A stretch of 27,560 nucleotides of DNA from Sulfurimonadaceae bacterium (GCA_026193155.1 JAPHSI010000139.1:1-27560), one strand, 5' to 3'; shown: positions 1-7,133, counted from the first letter of the stretch. Notes: a model not told the origin generated them from the sequence alone. Numbers and translations: made by a program.

Positions 1-129
1 ATATTAAAAGAAGCACTAGAGCAATACTTTGAAAATGAGCAAAAGAAACTGCTTGAGAAAAACTTAGAAGATGAAAATGCTATGACAAACCTAGACTACG
101 ATGAATTTTGGGATGGTATAGATATATAA
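1..129 (+). CDS. C-terminal fragment of a possible ribbon-helix-helix (CopG/RelB-like) antitoxin
   Basis: Only the last 42 codons lie in the window, open from the left edge to a TAA at 127-129. The fragment begins ILKEALEQYFEN, continues with a Lys/Glu-rich helix and ends in an acidic, aromatic tail (DEFWDGIDI). A helix of the type 'reALeeYfe' followed by a short acidic tail is typical of the C-terminal half of ribbon-helix-helix antitoxins, which bind DNA through an N-terminal beta strand and a toxin through the tail. The diagnostic N-terminal half is missing, so this is a family guess. No toxin gene follows: the next gene is convergent and ends 10 bp away. Any partner would have to lie upstream, outside the window. 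Confidence 0.4.
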   Translation: MLKEALEQYFENEQKKLLEKNLEDENAMTNLDYDEFWDGIDI

Positions 130-139
130 AGAGCAATTT

Positions 140-1243
140 TTAACTTCTTTCTTCCAAATAATCCAATAATTTAAAAAGTTCTTCTTGTTCATCTTTTACT
201 TTTTCTTTATCTAGCGTATCTAAATAGTAGCGCAAAAAAGTTTTAGTCGAATACCCACCTTTTATACCTGCATCTTTAAAATACTCTTGTATCATCCTTG
301 ACTTACTTGCATTTTTCCAGATTGAAACATCTAAATCATATGCTTTGTAATTAAGAATCCTTGATATCATATCTTTATATTTAAGCTGCAATGCAGACAA
401 TTCTCTATCAAAATCATGGAAATATTTTTCCGTATATATAGCTTTTATATCTTTCATTTCAGATAGTTCTTCTGATAAACATGCTCTTTCGTGAATAGCG
501 TCAACATATCTTCCGCGTATCTTTTTTAGTTTATTTTTTAAATCTGTTTTGATTCTATCATTTCTTATTACTTTTAAATTCTCTTCACCTTTTTTTAATT
601 CCGGCTCAAGAGAATTAATAAGTTTTGTTAAAGTGGGAATTGTATTTAGGCATTTCTCTTTTTTCTTCTGATACTGTATGTATTCGGGCTGAACACGTAA
701 AAAAATCATCTCAAATGCAAGATGGGGAACATCCATTTTTTCAGTTACACTATTATAAGCTTTATGTAAATCTTCTATAGTACTTATTTTTTCTTTAATA
801 TCTTTGTGCTCGTGCAAAGATGGGTCAAGTCCTTTTAAATTGTTATATGCAGTAAGTAAAAAACGTTTAGATAAAGAATAATCAAGTTGAGCTTTTGTAT
901 TTATTATTTCTGGTGGTTCTCCTATAACATCTTCAATATGACTAAAGTAATTTTTCAAGGTTTCACTAACACTATATCTAGGTCCACTTTGTTCATCAAA
1001 AAACATTTTTTCATTTTTTTCTTGAAAATTATTTTCTGTTTTTGTTGAGTTTGGCTGTGAAGCTTTAATACTTTTTAGAACATCTTCTTCAAAATCACAT
1101 TCAACTAAAATATTACTCTCGGGTCCTATATCAAAATCATCCCATACATCAACTGTAAAGTTAATTTTTTCTTTTGTATCTAATATCAATTTCCCTTCCC
1201 CGATTTGAGGGTTGTAAAAAAGTATTCGACCTTTTATTTTCAT
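140..1243 (-). CDS. Unrecognised protein: cold-shock/OB-like N-terminus plus coiled-coil body
   Basis: I do not recognise this gene. The predicted protein has 367 residues from the chosen start (MKIKGRILFYN). About the first 60 residues (GRILFYNPQIGEGKL, then VDVWDDFD and VECDF) resemble the small OB/cold-shock-like beta barrels that begin many accessory proteins. A low-complexity linker follows. The rest is highly charged and helical, with coiled-coil stretches around residues 180-300 and an ordered end containing SRMIQEYFKDAGIKGGYSTKTFLRYYL. There is no signal peptide or membrane segment, so it should be cytoplasmic. An in-frame ATG exists five codons upstream at 1258. It would leave only about 9 nt after the start predicted from the -10 box at 1274-1279, and it lacks a Shine-Dalgarno, whereas the ATG at 1243 has a GGAT before it. 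The gene is divergent from the small ORF at 1545. Nucleic-acid binding is possible from the fold guess but unproven. Confidence 0.75.
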   Translation of the reverse strand: MKIKGRILFYNPQIGEGKLILDTKEKINFTVDVWDDFDIGPESNILVECDFEEDVLKSIKASQPNSTKTENNFQEKNEKMFFDEQSGPRYSVSETLKNYFSHIEDVIGEPPEIINTKAQLDYSLSKRFLLTAYNNLKGLDPSLHEHKDIKEKISTIEDLHKAYNSVTEKMDVPHLAFEMIFLRVQPEYIQYQKKKEKCLNTIPTLTKLINSLEPELKKGEENLKVIRNDRIKTDLKNKLKKIRGRYVDAIHERACLSEELSEMKDIKAIYTEKYFHDFDRELSALQLKYKDMISRILNYKAYDLDVSIWKNASKSRMIQEYFKDAGIKGGYSTKTFLRYYLDTLDKEKVKDEQEELFKLLDYLEERS

Positions 1244-1273
1244 ATTGAATCCATACAATTAATTTTTGAATTT

Positions 1274-1279
1274 ATTATA
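1274..1279 (-). promoter_or_regulatory. Candidate -10 box for the OB/coiled-coil gene
   Basis: On the minus strand the sequence reads TTTGATATAATAAATTC, a perfect TATAAT in the T-rich context usual for sigma-70 promoters of this phylum, with no clear -35. Transcription would begin near 1267, which favours the translation start at 1243 over the one at 1258. Confidence 0.5.
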
Positions 1280-1327
1280 TCAAAGTATAGTCTCTTTTTT
1301 AATACCTGATGCTATAAAATTATTTTA

Positions 1328-1370
1328 TTACAATTTTGTAACCGTAAATACTTAACTAACAAAATTGTAA
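1328..1370. promoter_or_regulatory. Two facing palindromes, candidate operator pair
   Basis: TTACAATTTTGTAA at 1328-1341 is a near-palindrome with arms TTACAA/TTGTAA. TAACAAAATTGTAA at 1357-1370 is the same element inverted with one mismatch, and 12 bases (1328-1339 against 1359-1370) are perfectly complementary. Centres are 29 bp apart. They sit between two divergent genes, upstream of the -10 at 1274-1279. This could be a double operator for a dimeric regulator or a large cruciform. AT-rich chance similarity cannot be excluded. I cannot assign a regulator. Confidence 0.4.
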
Positions 1371-1481
1371 TATTTTTTCTTCTTAAATTTCCAAAAAAAC
1401 AAAAATGTAAATATATAAAAGTATGAAAAAGCCCTTATTTACGTAGCTATTAAAGATATACACTGAAAAACAATCCTACGG

Positions 1482-1533
1482 TATGTCTTATGCAAAAGTA
1501 TTGATATACAGCTTGCAAATACTGCAAGACATA
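1482..1533 (+). promoter_or_regulatory. Imperfect leader hairpin directly before the small ORF's ribosome binding site
   Basis: TATGTCTT (1482-1489) pairs with AAGACATA (1526-1533), GCA (1492-1494) with TGC (1523-1525), and GTATT (1498-1502) with AATAC (1518-1522). That gives 16 base pairs interrupted by one-sided bulges (1490-1491 and 1495-1497) and closed by a 15-nt loop. The 3' arm shares its last A with the AAGGAG at 1533-1538. In RNA this would place a folded element against the ribosome binding site. As DNA it could instead be an operator. No T-run follows, so it is not a terminator. Confidence 0.5.
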
Positions 1534-1544
1534 AGGAGTTTAAG

Positions 1545-1703
1545 ATGTATGAGAGTCAAATAGTAGAAGTAGAAGATTTTAATTTTTGTCATTATATTAA
1601 TCATTTTGACGAGTATGAGCAAAACTACCCAACTTATGATGAGATGTTTGAGTTTGATGGAGTGGTTGTGGAAAATGCAGATGAAGAGTATTCAGAGTTA
1701 TAA
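1545..1703 (+). CDS. Small acidic 52-residue protein with no Lys or Arg, unrecognised
   Basis: ATG at 1545, TAA at 1701-1703. A textbook Shine-Dalgarno, AAGGAG, lies at 1533-1538 with six bases before the ATG, which is why I call this real despite its length. The predicted protein begins MYESQIVEVEDFNFCHYINH and ends NADEEYSEL. It has 11 Glu and 5 Asp (16 of 52), 11 Phe or Tyr, two His (16 and 20), one Cys (15) and no Lys or Arg, so its isoelectric point should be very low. No membrane segment or signal is visible. Such composition occurs in DNA-mimic or inhibitor proteins and in acidic partner-binding tails, but no function can be assigned. A hairpin sits immediately upstream. An overlapping ORF in another frame (from 1606) has no ribosome binding site and is ignored. 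Confidence 0.6.
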   Translation: MYESQIVEVEDFNFCHYINHFDEYEQNYPTYDEMFEFDGVVVENADEEYSEL

Positions 1704-1829
1704 AGATATAACTATAAACACTATACCTTGGGTTGTTCTGATTTTCATTTTAAATCAGACGTCACAAAAATGGTACACTCACTTTTTTAATATGATAAAA
1801 GTATTTATCGCAGGGGTTTAAATTTCAAG

Positions 1830-1920
1830 TGGTGGACAGAGAGGGATTCGAACCCTCGGTACAGTTACCCATACGCATCCTTAGCAGGGATGTGGTTTCA
1901 GCCAGCTCACCCATCTATCC
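1830..1920 (-). tRNA. tRNA-Ser (anticodon GCU)
   Basis: Read on the minus strand, a 7-bp acceptor stem GGATAGA (1914-1920) pairs with TCTGTCC (1834-1840, one T-G pair). A is the discriminator at 1833 and CCA is encoded at 1830-1832. The anticodon loop CTGCTAA carries GCT (plus-strand 1883-1885), flanked by CATCC/GGATG. The T arm contains GGTTCGAATCC. The long variable arm makes this a class II tRNA, fitting serine, and it decodes AGC/AGU. It lies downstream of pyrF on the same strand but has its own candidate promoter. Confidence 0.96.
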
Positions 1921-1934
1921 GTTTGAAGATGGAA

Positions 1935-1940
1935 ATTATA
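1935..1940 (-). promoter_or_regulatory. -10 box of the tRNA-Ser gene
   Basis: The minus strand reads ACTATAATTTCC, placing a perfect TATAAT 14 bases before the first tRNA base at 1920, so the transcript would carry a leader of about 7 nt. No convincing -35 is visible. Confidence 0.55.
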
Positions 1941-1965
1941 GTAAGTGTATCATAATATACAGCTT

Positions 1966-1991
1966 AAAAATAGTCACATTTTTGAAAATGT
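1966..1991 (-). terminator. Weak candidate terminator after pyrF
   Basis: On the minus strand ACATTTT and AAAATGT (1976-1991) form an AT-only hairpin with a 2-nt loop, followed after a short spacer by five T (1966-1970). It lies between the pyrF stop and the tRNA promoter. The stem has little GC, so termination would be weak. Confidence 0.3.
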
Positions 1992-2007
1992 CTATAAAAT
2001 GGCTAAG

Positions 2008-2691
2008 CTAAATCTGTTCTAGTATCTTTGCAACTACTTCTGATGGATTTTCTGCTTGGTATATTGGGCGTCCGACTACTATAAAATCAACTTTCGCACT
2101 TTTAGCATATGCTACATCCGCTACACGTTTTTGGTCACCTGCATCTTCACCGAAAGGTCTGATTCCTGGAGTTAAAGTCATAAAACTCTCCGAAGTTATA
2201 TTTTTGATAGACTCACTCTCAAAAGCTGAACACACTACACCGTCAAGCCCACTTTCACTTGCAGCTTTTGCAAACTGGTCAGCCTTGGATGCTATAGAGT
2301 TTTCATACACTTCTTGAAACTCATCTTCGCTAAATGATGTAAGTGCAGTTACAGCCAAGACTATAGGACGTTTTTCATACTTTTCCAAACGCTCCATTAC
2401 AGTTTTCATAGCACGCTTACCAGCAGATGCATGTACATTAAACATATCCACGCCAAGTCCCATTATGGATTCTGCTGCATCAGCCATGGTATTTGGTATG
2501 TCATATAGCTTTAAATCTAAAAATATTTTAAAATCAGGATTTATTTGTTTGATTGCTTTTAAGAACTCTTCTCCATCACGGATATATGTACGAAGACCCA
2601 CTTTTAACCAAACATTATGTTCTTTGATTTTGTGGATAAGTTCTAAGTTTTCTTCTTTAGTAGGTAAATCAAGTGCAACGCATAATTCCAT
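2008..2691 (-). CDS. pyrF: Orotidine 5'-phosphate decarboxylase
   Basis: Catalyses the last step of de novo UMP synthesis, decarboxylation of OMP, in the cytoplasm. The 227-residue protein has the normal length for the bacterial family. The active-site signature DLKLYDIPNT lies at residues 59-68, giving the catalytic Asp59-Lys61-Asp64 set, and Lys30 in WLKVG is the usual substrate-contacting lysine. TPGIRPFG and VVGRPIYQA near the C-terminus form the phosphate-binding loops. The ATG at 2691 follows a leader with an extended -10 box at 2720-2728. The gene follows acs by about 60 bp on the same strand but appears to have its own promoter. carB, another pyrimidine-pathway gene, is in the same window but far away and on the other strand. 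Confidence 0.96.
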   Translation of the reverse strand: MELCVALDLPTKEENLELIHKIKEHNVWLKVGLRTYIRDGEEFLKAIKQINPDFKIFLDLKLYDIPNTMADAAESIMGLGVDMFNVHASAGKRAMKTVMERLEKYEKRPIVLAVTALTSFSEDEFQEVYENSIASKADQFAKAASESGLDGVVCSAFESESIKNITSESFMTLTPGIRPFGEDAGDQKRVADVAYAKSAKVDFIVVGRPIYQAENPSEVVAKILEQI

Positions 2692-2719
2692 AAAAAACCT
2701 TGTATAGTAAAATTATGAA

Positions 2720-2728
2720 ATTATAACA
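2720..2728 (-). promoter_or_regulatory. Extended -10 promoter of pyrF
   Basis: The minus strand carries TGTTATAAT: a perfect TATAAT (2720-2725) preceded by a TG extension. A transcript would begin near 2713, about 22 nt before the pyrF ATG at 2691. The -35 region is not recognisable. Confidence 0.6.
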
Positions 2729-2741
2729 CTTGAGAACTTAG

Positions 2742-2764
2742 TAAAAGGTTTTTTTAACCTTTTA
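2742..2764 (-). terminator. Hairpin across the acs stop codon, possible terminator
   Basis: TAAAAGGTT (2742-2750) and AACCTTTTA (2756-2764) form a perfect 9-bp stem with a TTTTT loop (plus-strand), spanning the TAA of acs at 2754-2756. On the minus strand no long T-run follows, only the CCTTTTAC of the stem itself, so its strength as an intrinsic terminator is doubtful. Its place between acs and the pyrF promoter suits a transcript end. Confidence 0.4.
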
Positions 2765-4709
2765 CCATAGTTTCAATTTTTGCAACTACACTTGGATCTT
2801 CAAGAGTTGAGATATCTTGAGTAATTGCTTCACCTTTAGCTATTGAGCGTAAGATACGACGCATAATTTTACCTGAACGAGTTTTAGGTAGACCCGGTGC
2901 GAAAATCATATCATCACATAAAGCGATATTACCAATCTCTTTTTTGATAATGTTGTTAATAGCTTTTACTTCTTCAACTTCATCTGCTACACCTTCATCT
3001 GCTTTAAGAACGATATATGCGAAGATTCCTTCACCTTTTAACGGGTGTGGTTTACCGACAACTGCAACTTCTGCAACATTTGCATGTTTCTTGATAGCAG
3101 CCTCAACTTCAGCAGTCCCCATTCTGTGACCAGATACATTGATAACATCATCAGTACGACCTGTAATAGTGATGTAACCATCTTCATCATAAACAGCACC
3201 GTCACCTGTAAAATAAACAGGTTTACCATCTTTTTTAACATCACCGAAGTAAGATTTTACATATCTCTCTTCATCACCCCATACGCCACGGATTTGTGAA
3301 GGCCAAGGACGAGTAACACACATATAGCCTGTCTCACCAACTTCTGCTCTCTCACCTGTTGCAGGATCTAAAATCTCAGCCATAATACCAGGTAACGGTA
3401 GAGTTGCACACGCAGGTTTGATTGGTGTAGCACCAGGAAGTGGAGAAACTATGTGTCCACCTGTCTCAGTCTGCCAGTATGTATCAACGATAGCACATTT
3501 ATTTTGACCAACTTCTTCATAGTACCATTTCCATGCCGGTGGATCGATTGGCTCACCAACAGTTCCTAGAACTTTTAGAGAACTCATATCATATTTAGCT
3601 GGCTCTTCTTCACCCATTTTGTGTAGTACACGGATAGCTGTAGGAGCTGTATAGAACTGGTTGATTCTGTGGTTTTCAACCATTGCCCAAGGACGACCTG
3701 CATCAGGGAATGTAATAACACCCTCAAACATAACAGTAGTAGCACCCATTGCAAGAGGACCGTAAACAATGTAAGTATGACCTGTAATCCAACCAACATC
3801 GGCAGTACACCAGTAAGTGTCGTTTTCTTTAACGTCAAATACCCACTCCATAGTCATTTGAGCCCAAAGGATATATCCTGCAGAATTATGCTGTACACCT
3901 TTTGGTTTACCAGTTGAACCTGATGTATAAAGTAAGAAAAGTGGATCTTCAGCATCCATAACTTCAGCTTCACAAACAGCAGATTTATCTTTGATTAGTT
4001 CATTATATGAATAATCACGACCAGCTACCCACTCAACATCTTCATGATTACGCTCAACTACTAAAACTTTTTTAACAGGTGTTTTACCTTCAAGTGCTGC
4101 ATCTACAACAGGTTTTAGCATATACGGTTTTTCTTTTCTAAATGCACCATCAGCTGTGATAACAACTTTAGCTTCTGCATCATCGATTCTATCACGTAAT
4201 GCTTCAGCAGAGAATCCACCAAATACGATAGAGTGAATAGCACCGATTCTAGCACAAGCAAGCATAGCGTATGCAGCTTCAGGAATCATTGGCATATAGA
4301 TTACGACTCTATCACCTTTTTTTACACCGAAGTCTTCTTTTAAAAGGTTTGCAAATCTATTTACATTTTTATAAAGATCTAAATAAGTAATAGTTTGAAC
4401 ATCACCTCTATCACCTTCAAAAATGATAGCAGCTTTATTTTTACGAGTATCTAAATGTCTATCTATACATTGCTGTGCAACGTTTAATTTACCACCGTCA
4501 AACCATTTTACAAAAGGAGCTTTACTCTCATCTAAAACATTAGTAAAAGGTTCAATCCAATCAATTTTTTCTTTTGCTGCATCACCCCAATAACCTTCAT
4601 AGTCTTCCATAGCTTTATCTTGAAGCTCATGGTATTCACACATATTTTTAATTGCTGCATTTTTTGCAAACTCTTTATTTGGTTTAAAAACTGGCTTTTT
4701 ATCTGACAT
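2754..4709 (-). CDS. acs: Acetyl-CoA synthetase (AMP-forming)
   Basis: Activates acetate to acetyl-CoA via acetyl-AMP, in the cytoplasm. The length, 651 residues, equals the family norm. Visible motifs are the phosphate loop YTSGSTGKPKG (about 261-271), DTYWQTETGG (about 409-418) with the Trp that restricts the pocket to acetate, the hinge region YFTGDGAVYDEDGYITITGR, and PKTRSGKIMRR near the end with the catalytic Lys at about 614. That Lys is the one acetylated in well-studied Acs enzymes. Two ATGs stand in tandem (4712 and 4709). The second is better spaced from AAGGA, so I use it; the first would add one Met. The start overlaps the end of the exonuclease gene by 11 bp, implying translational coupling. 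Upstream on the same strand lie the DUF294 protein, ActP and DUF485 genes, so this is an acetate assimilation unit. Confidence 0.97.
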   Translation of the reverse strand: MSDKKPVFKPNKEFAKNAAIKNMCEYHELQDKAMEDYEGYWGDAAKEKIDWIEPFTNVLDESKAPFVKWFDGGKLNVAQQCIDRHLDTRKNKAAIIFEGDRGDVQTITYLDLYKNVNRFANLLKEDFGVKKGDRVVIYMPMIPEAAYAMLACARIGAIHSIVFGGFSAEALRDRIDDAEAKVVITADGAFRKEKPYMLKPVVDAALEGKTPVKKVLVVERNHEDVEWVAGRDYSYNELIKDKSAVCEAEVMDAEDPLFLLYTSGSTGKPKGVQHNSAGYILWAQMTMEWVFDVKENDTYWCTADVGWITGHTYIVYGPLAMGATTVMFEGVITFPDAGRPWAMVENHRINQFYTAPTAIRVLHKMGEEEPAKYDMSSLKVLGTVGEPIDPPAWKWYYEEVGQNKCAIVDTYWQTETGGHIVSPLPGATPIKPACATLPLPGIMAEILDPATGERAEVGETGYMCVTRPWPSQIRGVWGDEERYVKSYFGDVKKDGKPVYFTGDGAVYDEDGYITITGRTDDVINVSGHRMGTAEVEAAIKKHANVAEVAVVGKPHPLKGEGIFAYIVLKADEGVADEVEEVKAINNIIKKEIGNIALCDDMIFAPGLPKTRSGKIMRRILRSIAKGEAITQDISTLEDPSVVAKIETMVKG

Positions 4710-5328
4710 CATTATTTCCTTTTGTTAATTTTAAATATATCATTGCTGTCATGATTGCATCATTTACAGCATTATGGGCGCCCATATTTGGAACACCACA
4801 ATTTTGTAGTATTGTATCAAACTTCAAATCAATATTTCCTTGAGGAATGAACTCTATTTTCTGATTATAATAGATTTCTGATACCTCAATTTGTTCATTT
4901 GGAAGTTTAATTCCAAGTAAAGGTTTTACATACTTATTTATCATCGCTATATCAAACTCTAAGTAATACCCGACTAACGGTCGTGATCCTATAAATTCTA
5001 AAAATTCAGGGATAACTTCAAAAGTTGTTTTAGCATTAATTAAATCAACTTCTCTGATCCCATGAATTTTCTTACTTTCGCTGCTTATGTCACAATAGTT
5101 TTGTATGAACATTTCAAATGTTTGTGAAGTAAGAATTTTATTGTCTTTTATCTTTACGGCACCTATTGATAATATATCGTCTTTCTTAGGGTTTAAGCCA
5201 GTCGTTTCAGTATCAAAGACTACATATTCTCCACTCGTATCTTCTTCAAATAGAAATTTATATTTATCATCTTTAAGACGCTTTAAATCTCTTTTTTTGA
5301 AAAATTCACGAAAAAAACTACTAAACAT
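4699..5328 (-). CDS. DnaQ-like 3'-5' exonuclease (DEDDh family)
   Basis: The 209-residue protein has an exonuclease core like the DNA polymerase III epsilon subunit. ExoI is VVFDTETTGL with Asp39 and Glu41. ExoII is GYYLEFDIAMIN with Asp126. ExoIII is GAHNAVNDA with His185 and Asp190, so the DEDDh set is complete. A basic N-terminal segment of about 30 residues precedes it and no polymerase-binding tail is obvious, so it need not be the replicative proofreading subunit. The ATG shares a base with the stop of the upstream DUF294 gene (TAATG), and its own end overlaps acs. Genes of this type recur beside DUF294 and acetate genes in other proteobacteria as I recall. The substrate there is not established. 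Oligonucleotide or nucleotide turnover linked to the signalling protein is speculation. Confidence 0.88.
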   Translation of the reverse strand: MFSSFFREFFKKRDLKRLKDDKYKFLFEEDTSGEYVVFDTETTGLNPKKDDILSIGAVKIKDNKILTSQTFEMFIQNYCDISSESKKIHGIREVDLINAKTTFEVIPEFLEFIGSRPLVGYYLEFDIAMINKYVKPLLGIKLPNEQIEVSEIYYNQKIEFIPQGNIDLKFDTILQNCGVPNMGAHNAVNDAIMTAMIYLKLTKGNNDVR

Positions 5329-7133
5329 TACACAACCATATTTAAATGAAAGTGAAAACTCGTAAATTTTTTGAATTTATTTACTATTTTAAAACTATCT
5401 TTTAACAGATCTCTTTGATTTTTTTCCAGATTAGAAGGATTGACATAGTTTTCATCTTTATCAATACTTTGTGCATCCAACCTAATCGCAATTAACGTAT
5501 CAAAACTCTCTATTAATTCAGTAGCAAAATTTTTATCTATTACACCTTTATTATTCAACTCTTTTATACGCTCAACAGTATTTGTAACACTTACTTCATA
5601 TTGTAATGAAAGCGTTCTTATACCATGAACTAAAGCAAATATTCCCCCTTTTTTAATATCTAATTTATTATCGTGTGTTTTATCTGTAACAAATGAACTA
5701 AATAACGAAAGTGGAGTCTCAAAACTAAGTACTGCCTTTGACATATGAGCCAAAACATCATCACGCGAATGAAAATTTGTATGTAAATAATTCATTACAT
5801 CATCTAATAAAGCCTCATTTCCTGCAGCAGCTTTTGCATCTAGTATGATACTTAGTATTTGAAGTTTTGATTCATCCATAGAATTTGCTAAAGTTTTTAT
5901 AAGTGCCTTATATCCACTTACGTCACGTCTCCAAAATTCATTTGAGACCATTACATCACCTGCACATTTCGGAAAACCTAATTCAAGAAGATAAGAATTT
6001 AACTTCATCATAGGGTCTGTAAAAAGTGATACGTCCATACCGTCTTTAATAATTAGTGCATTATCTTGGTCGGTTTTAATTATTTGTTCACCCCTACCTT
6101 CACTTCCAAGTACAATAAGACAGCACTCATTTTTCAATTCTTCTGGCATCACCATTGAAAAAAGTTTTTTATATATTTTTATGTTTAAACTAGATACTAA
6201 TTTTGTTATATATCTTGTTTTCACACCTTTTGTTTTTAAAATTCTTATTACATTGTTTAAATCTTCTTGAATATCTTTTAAATCTTCTACAGTTACTGCT
6301 TTATCTATCTGAACAGCAATAAGATGTGAGTGATTAGCAAAATATGACAACAAATCAAGTTGTTCCAAAACTCCTATAATTTGATTATTTTCAGTTACAA
6401 CAAGCCTTTTAATCTCATTATGAGTCATAATTAAAAGTGCATTGAATAAAAAATCATTTATATCTATTGATATAATTCCTGAAGTAGATATTTTGGATAC
6501 TTTTTCATTAACATCCAAACCTGAAAGAAGGACTTTCTCTTTTAAATCCGTATCAGTAACAATTTCATATTCATCTTCTTTTTTTACTATTATTACTTTT
6601 GCTTTGAGCTTATATTGTTTTTTCAATGCTTCTAAAATAGAACTATTTTCATCCACTAAACAAGCTTCATGCAGATAAATATCCGTCACTCTTGCCATTA
6701 AAAACGGTGTGAGCTCGCTTTGTGTATCGTGATGTTTTAAGTTTTGATGACGAGATACAAAATCTTGTAAAAAATAACCTTGTACACGTTTGTCCTGCAT
6801 AAGATCTAAAAAGTCTTCTTTTTTAATCTCATAACATATTAAATCCTCTTCGACTAAAAACTTTGCTTCTGTTTTTTCATAAATTAATGCATCTGCGTCA
6901 AAGCTATCACCTGAAGAATATACATTATGAATTTCATCATCAATATATTCAGTAACAGAGCCTTTAATAATTATGTAAAATGCAATAGAGGGGAGGTTTT
7001 TAGAGATTAGAAGTGTGTCTTTTGTATAGTAGGCAATATCAATTTTGCCCATGAGGTTATCCAAGTCTTTTTCACCCAGCAAATCAAAGGGGTGTATGGA
7101 TTTAATAAGTTTTCTTTGGTCGAGTATACTCAA
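5328..7133 (-). CDS. cNMP-binding / CBS / DUF294 nucleotidyltransferase signalling protein
   Basis: The 601-residue protein has four parts. A cyclic-nucleotide-binding-like barrel spans about 20-115 (IIIKGSV, GDSF). A CBS-domain pair spans about 150-270. A GlnD-like nucleotidyltransferase (DUF294) has GSEGRGEQ at 343-350 and TDQDNA at 354-359, so the catalytic Asp residues are kept. A DUF294_C helical domain spans about 470-595 (DIKKGGIFALVHGIR). There is no membrane segment. By family it should sense adenine nucleotides or cyclic nucleotides and modify a partner by nucleotidylation, but no target is known. The start is TTG at 7133, seven bases after a GGAG; the next Met (residue 28) would cut into the first domain. 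It follows actP after a strong terminator, and its stop overlaps the exonuclease start, which points to a DUF294-exonuclease-acs transcript. Confidence 0.9.
   Translation of the reverse strand: MSILDQRKLIKSIHPFDLLGEKDLDNLMGKIDIAYYTKDTLLISKNLPSIAFYIIIKGSVTEYIDDEIHNVYSSGDSFDADALIYEKTEAKFLVEEDLICYEIKKEDFLDLMQDKRVQGYFLQDFVSRHQNLKHHDTQSELTPFLMARVTDIYLHEACLVDENSSILEALKKQYKLKAKVIIVKKEDEYEIVTDTDLKEKVLLSGLDVNEKVSKISTSGIISIDINDFLFNALLIMTHNEIKRLVVTENNQIIGVLEQLDLLSYFANHSHLIAVQIDKAVTVEDLKDIQEDLNNVIRILKTKGVKTRYITKLVSSLNIKIYKKLFSMVMPEELKNECCLIVLGSEGRGEQIIKTDQDNALIIKDGMDVSLFTDPMMKLNSYLLELGFPKCAGDVMVSNEFWRRDVSGYKALIKTLANSMDESKLQILSIILDAKAAAGNEALLDDVMNYLHTNFHSRDDVLAHMSKAVLSFETPLSLFSSFVTDKTHDNKLDIKKGGIFALVHGIRTLSLQYEVSVTNTVERIKELNNKGVIDKNFATELIESFDTLIAIRLDAQSIDKDENYVNPSNLEKNQRDLLKDSFKIVNKFKKFTSFHFHLNMVV

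Noticed and set aside
1..129. Complete toxin-antitoxin module at the left edge
   Set aside because: Only the tail of one possible antitoxin is visible and no toxin follows, so a module cannot be claimed.
1244..1544. CRISPR array, attachment site or mobile-element end near the tRNA gene and palindromes
   Set aside because: No regularly spaced repeats, integrase gene, transposase or direct duplication of the tRNA 3' end were seen.
1737..1759. Hairpin TCTGATTT/AAATCAGA after the small ORF, considered as its terminator
   Set aside because: There is no T-run on either side; it could still be an RNA end structure, but I cannot support a terminator call.
1606..1821. 71-codon plus-strand ORF
   Set aside because: It overlaps the small acidic ORF in another frame, lacks a ribosome binding site and has shadow-like composition.
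1829..2011. 60-codon plus-strand ORF beginning MVDREGFEPSVQL
   Set aside because: It is the antisense reading of the tRNA-Ser gene; this peptide start is a well-known artefact of tRNA T arms.
2465..2707. Plus-strand ORF opposite pyrF
   Set aside because: It is antisense to a well-conserved gene and has no ribosome binding site or recognisable protein features.
3038..3917. Several 60-85 codon ORFs on both strands inside acs
   Set aside because: All are out-of-frame shadows of the conserved acs coding sequence.
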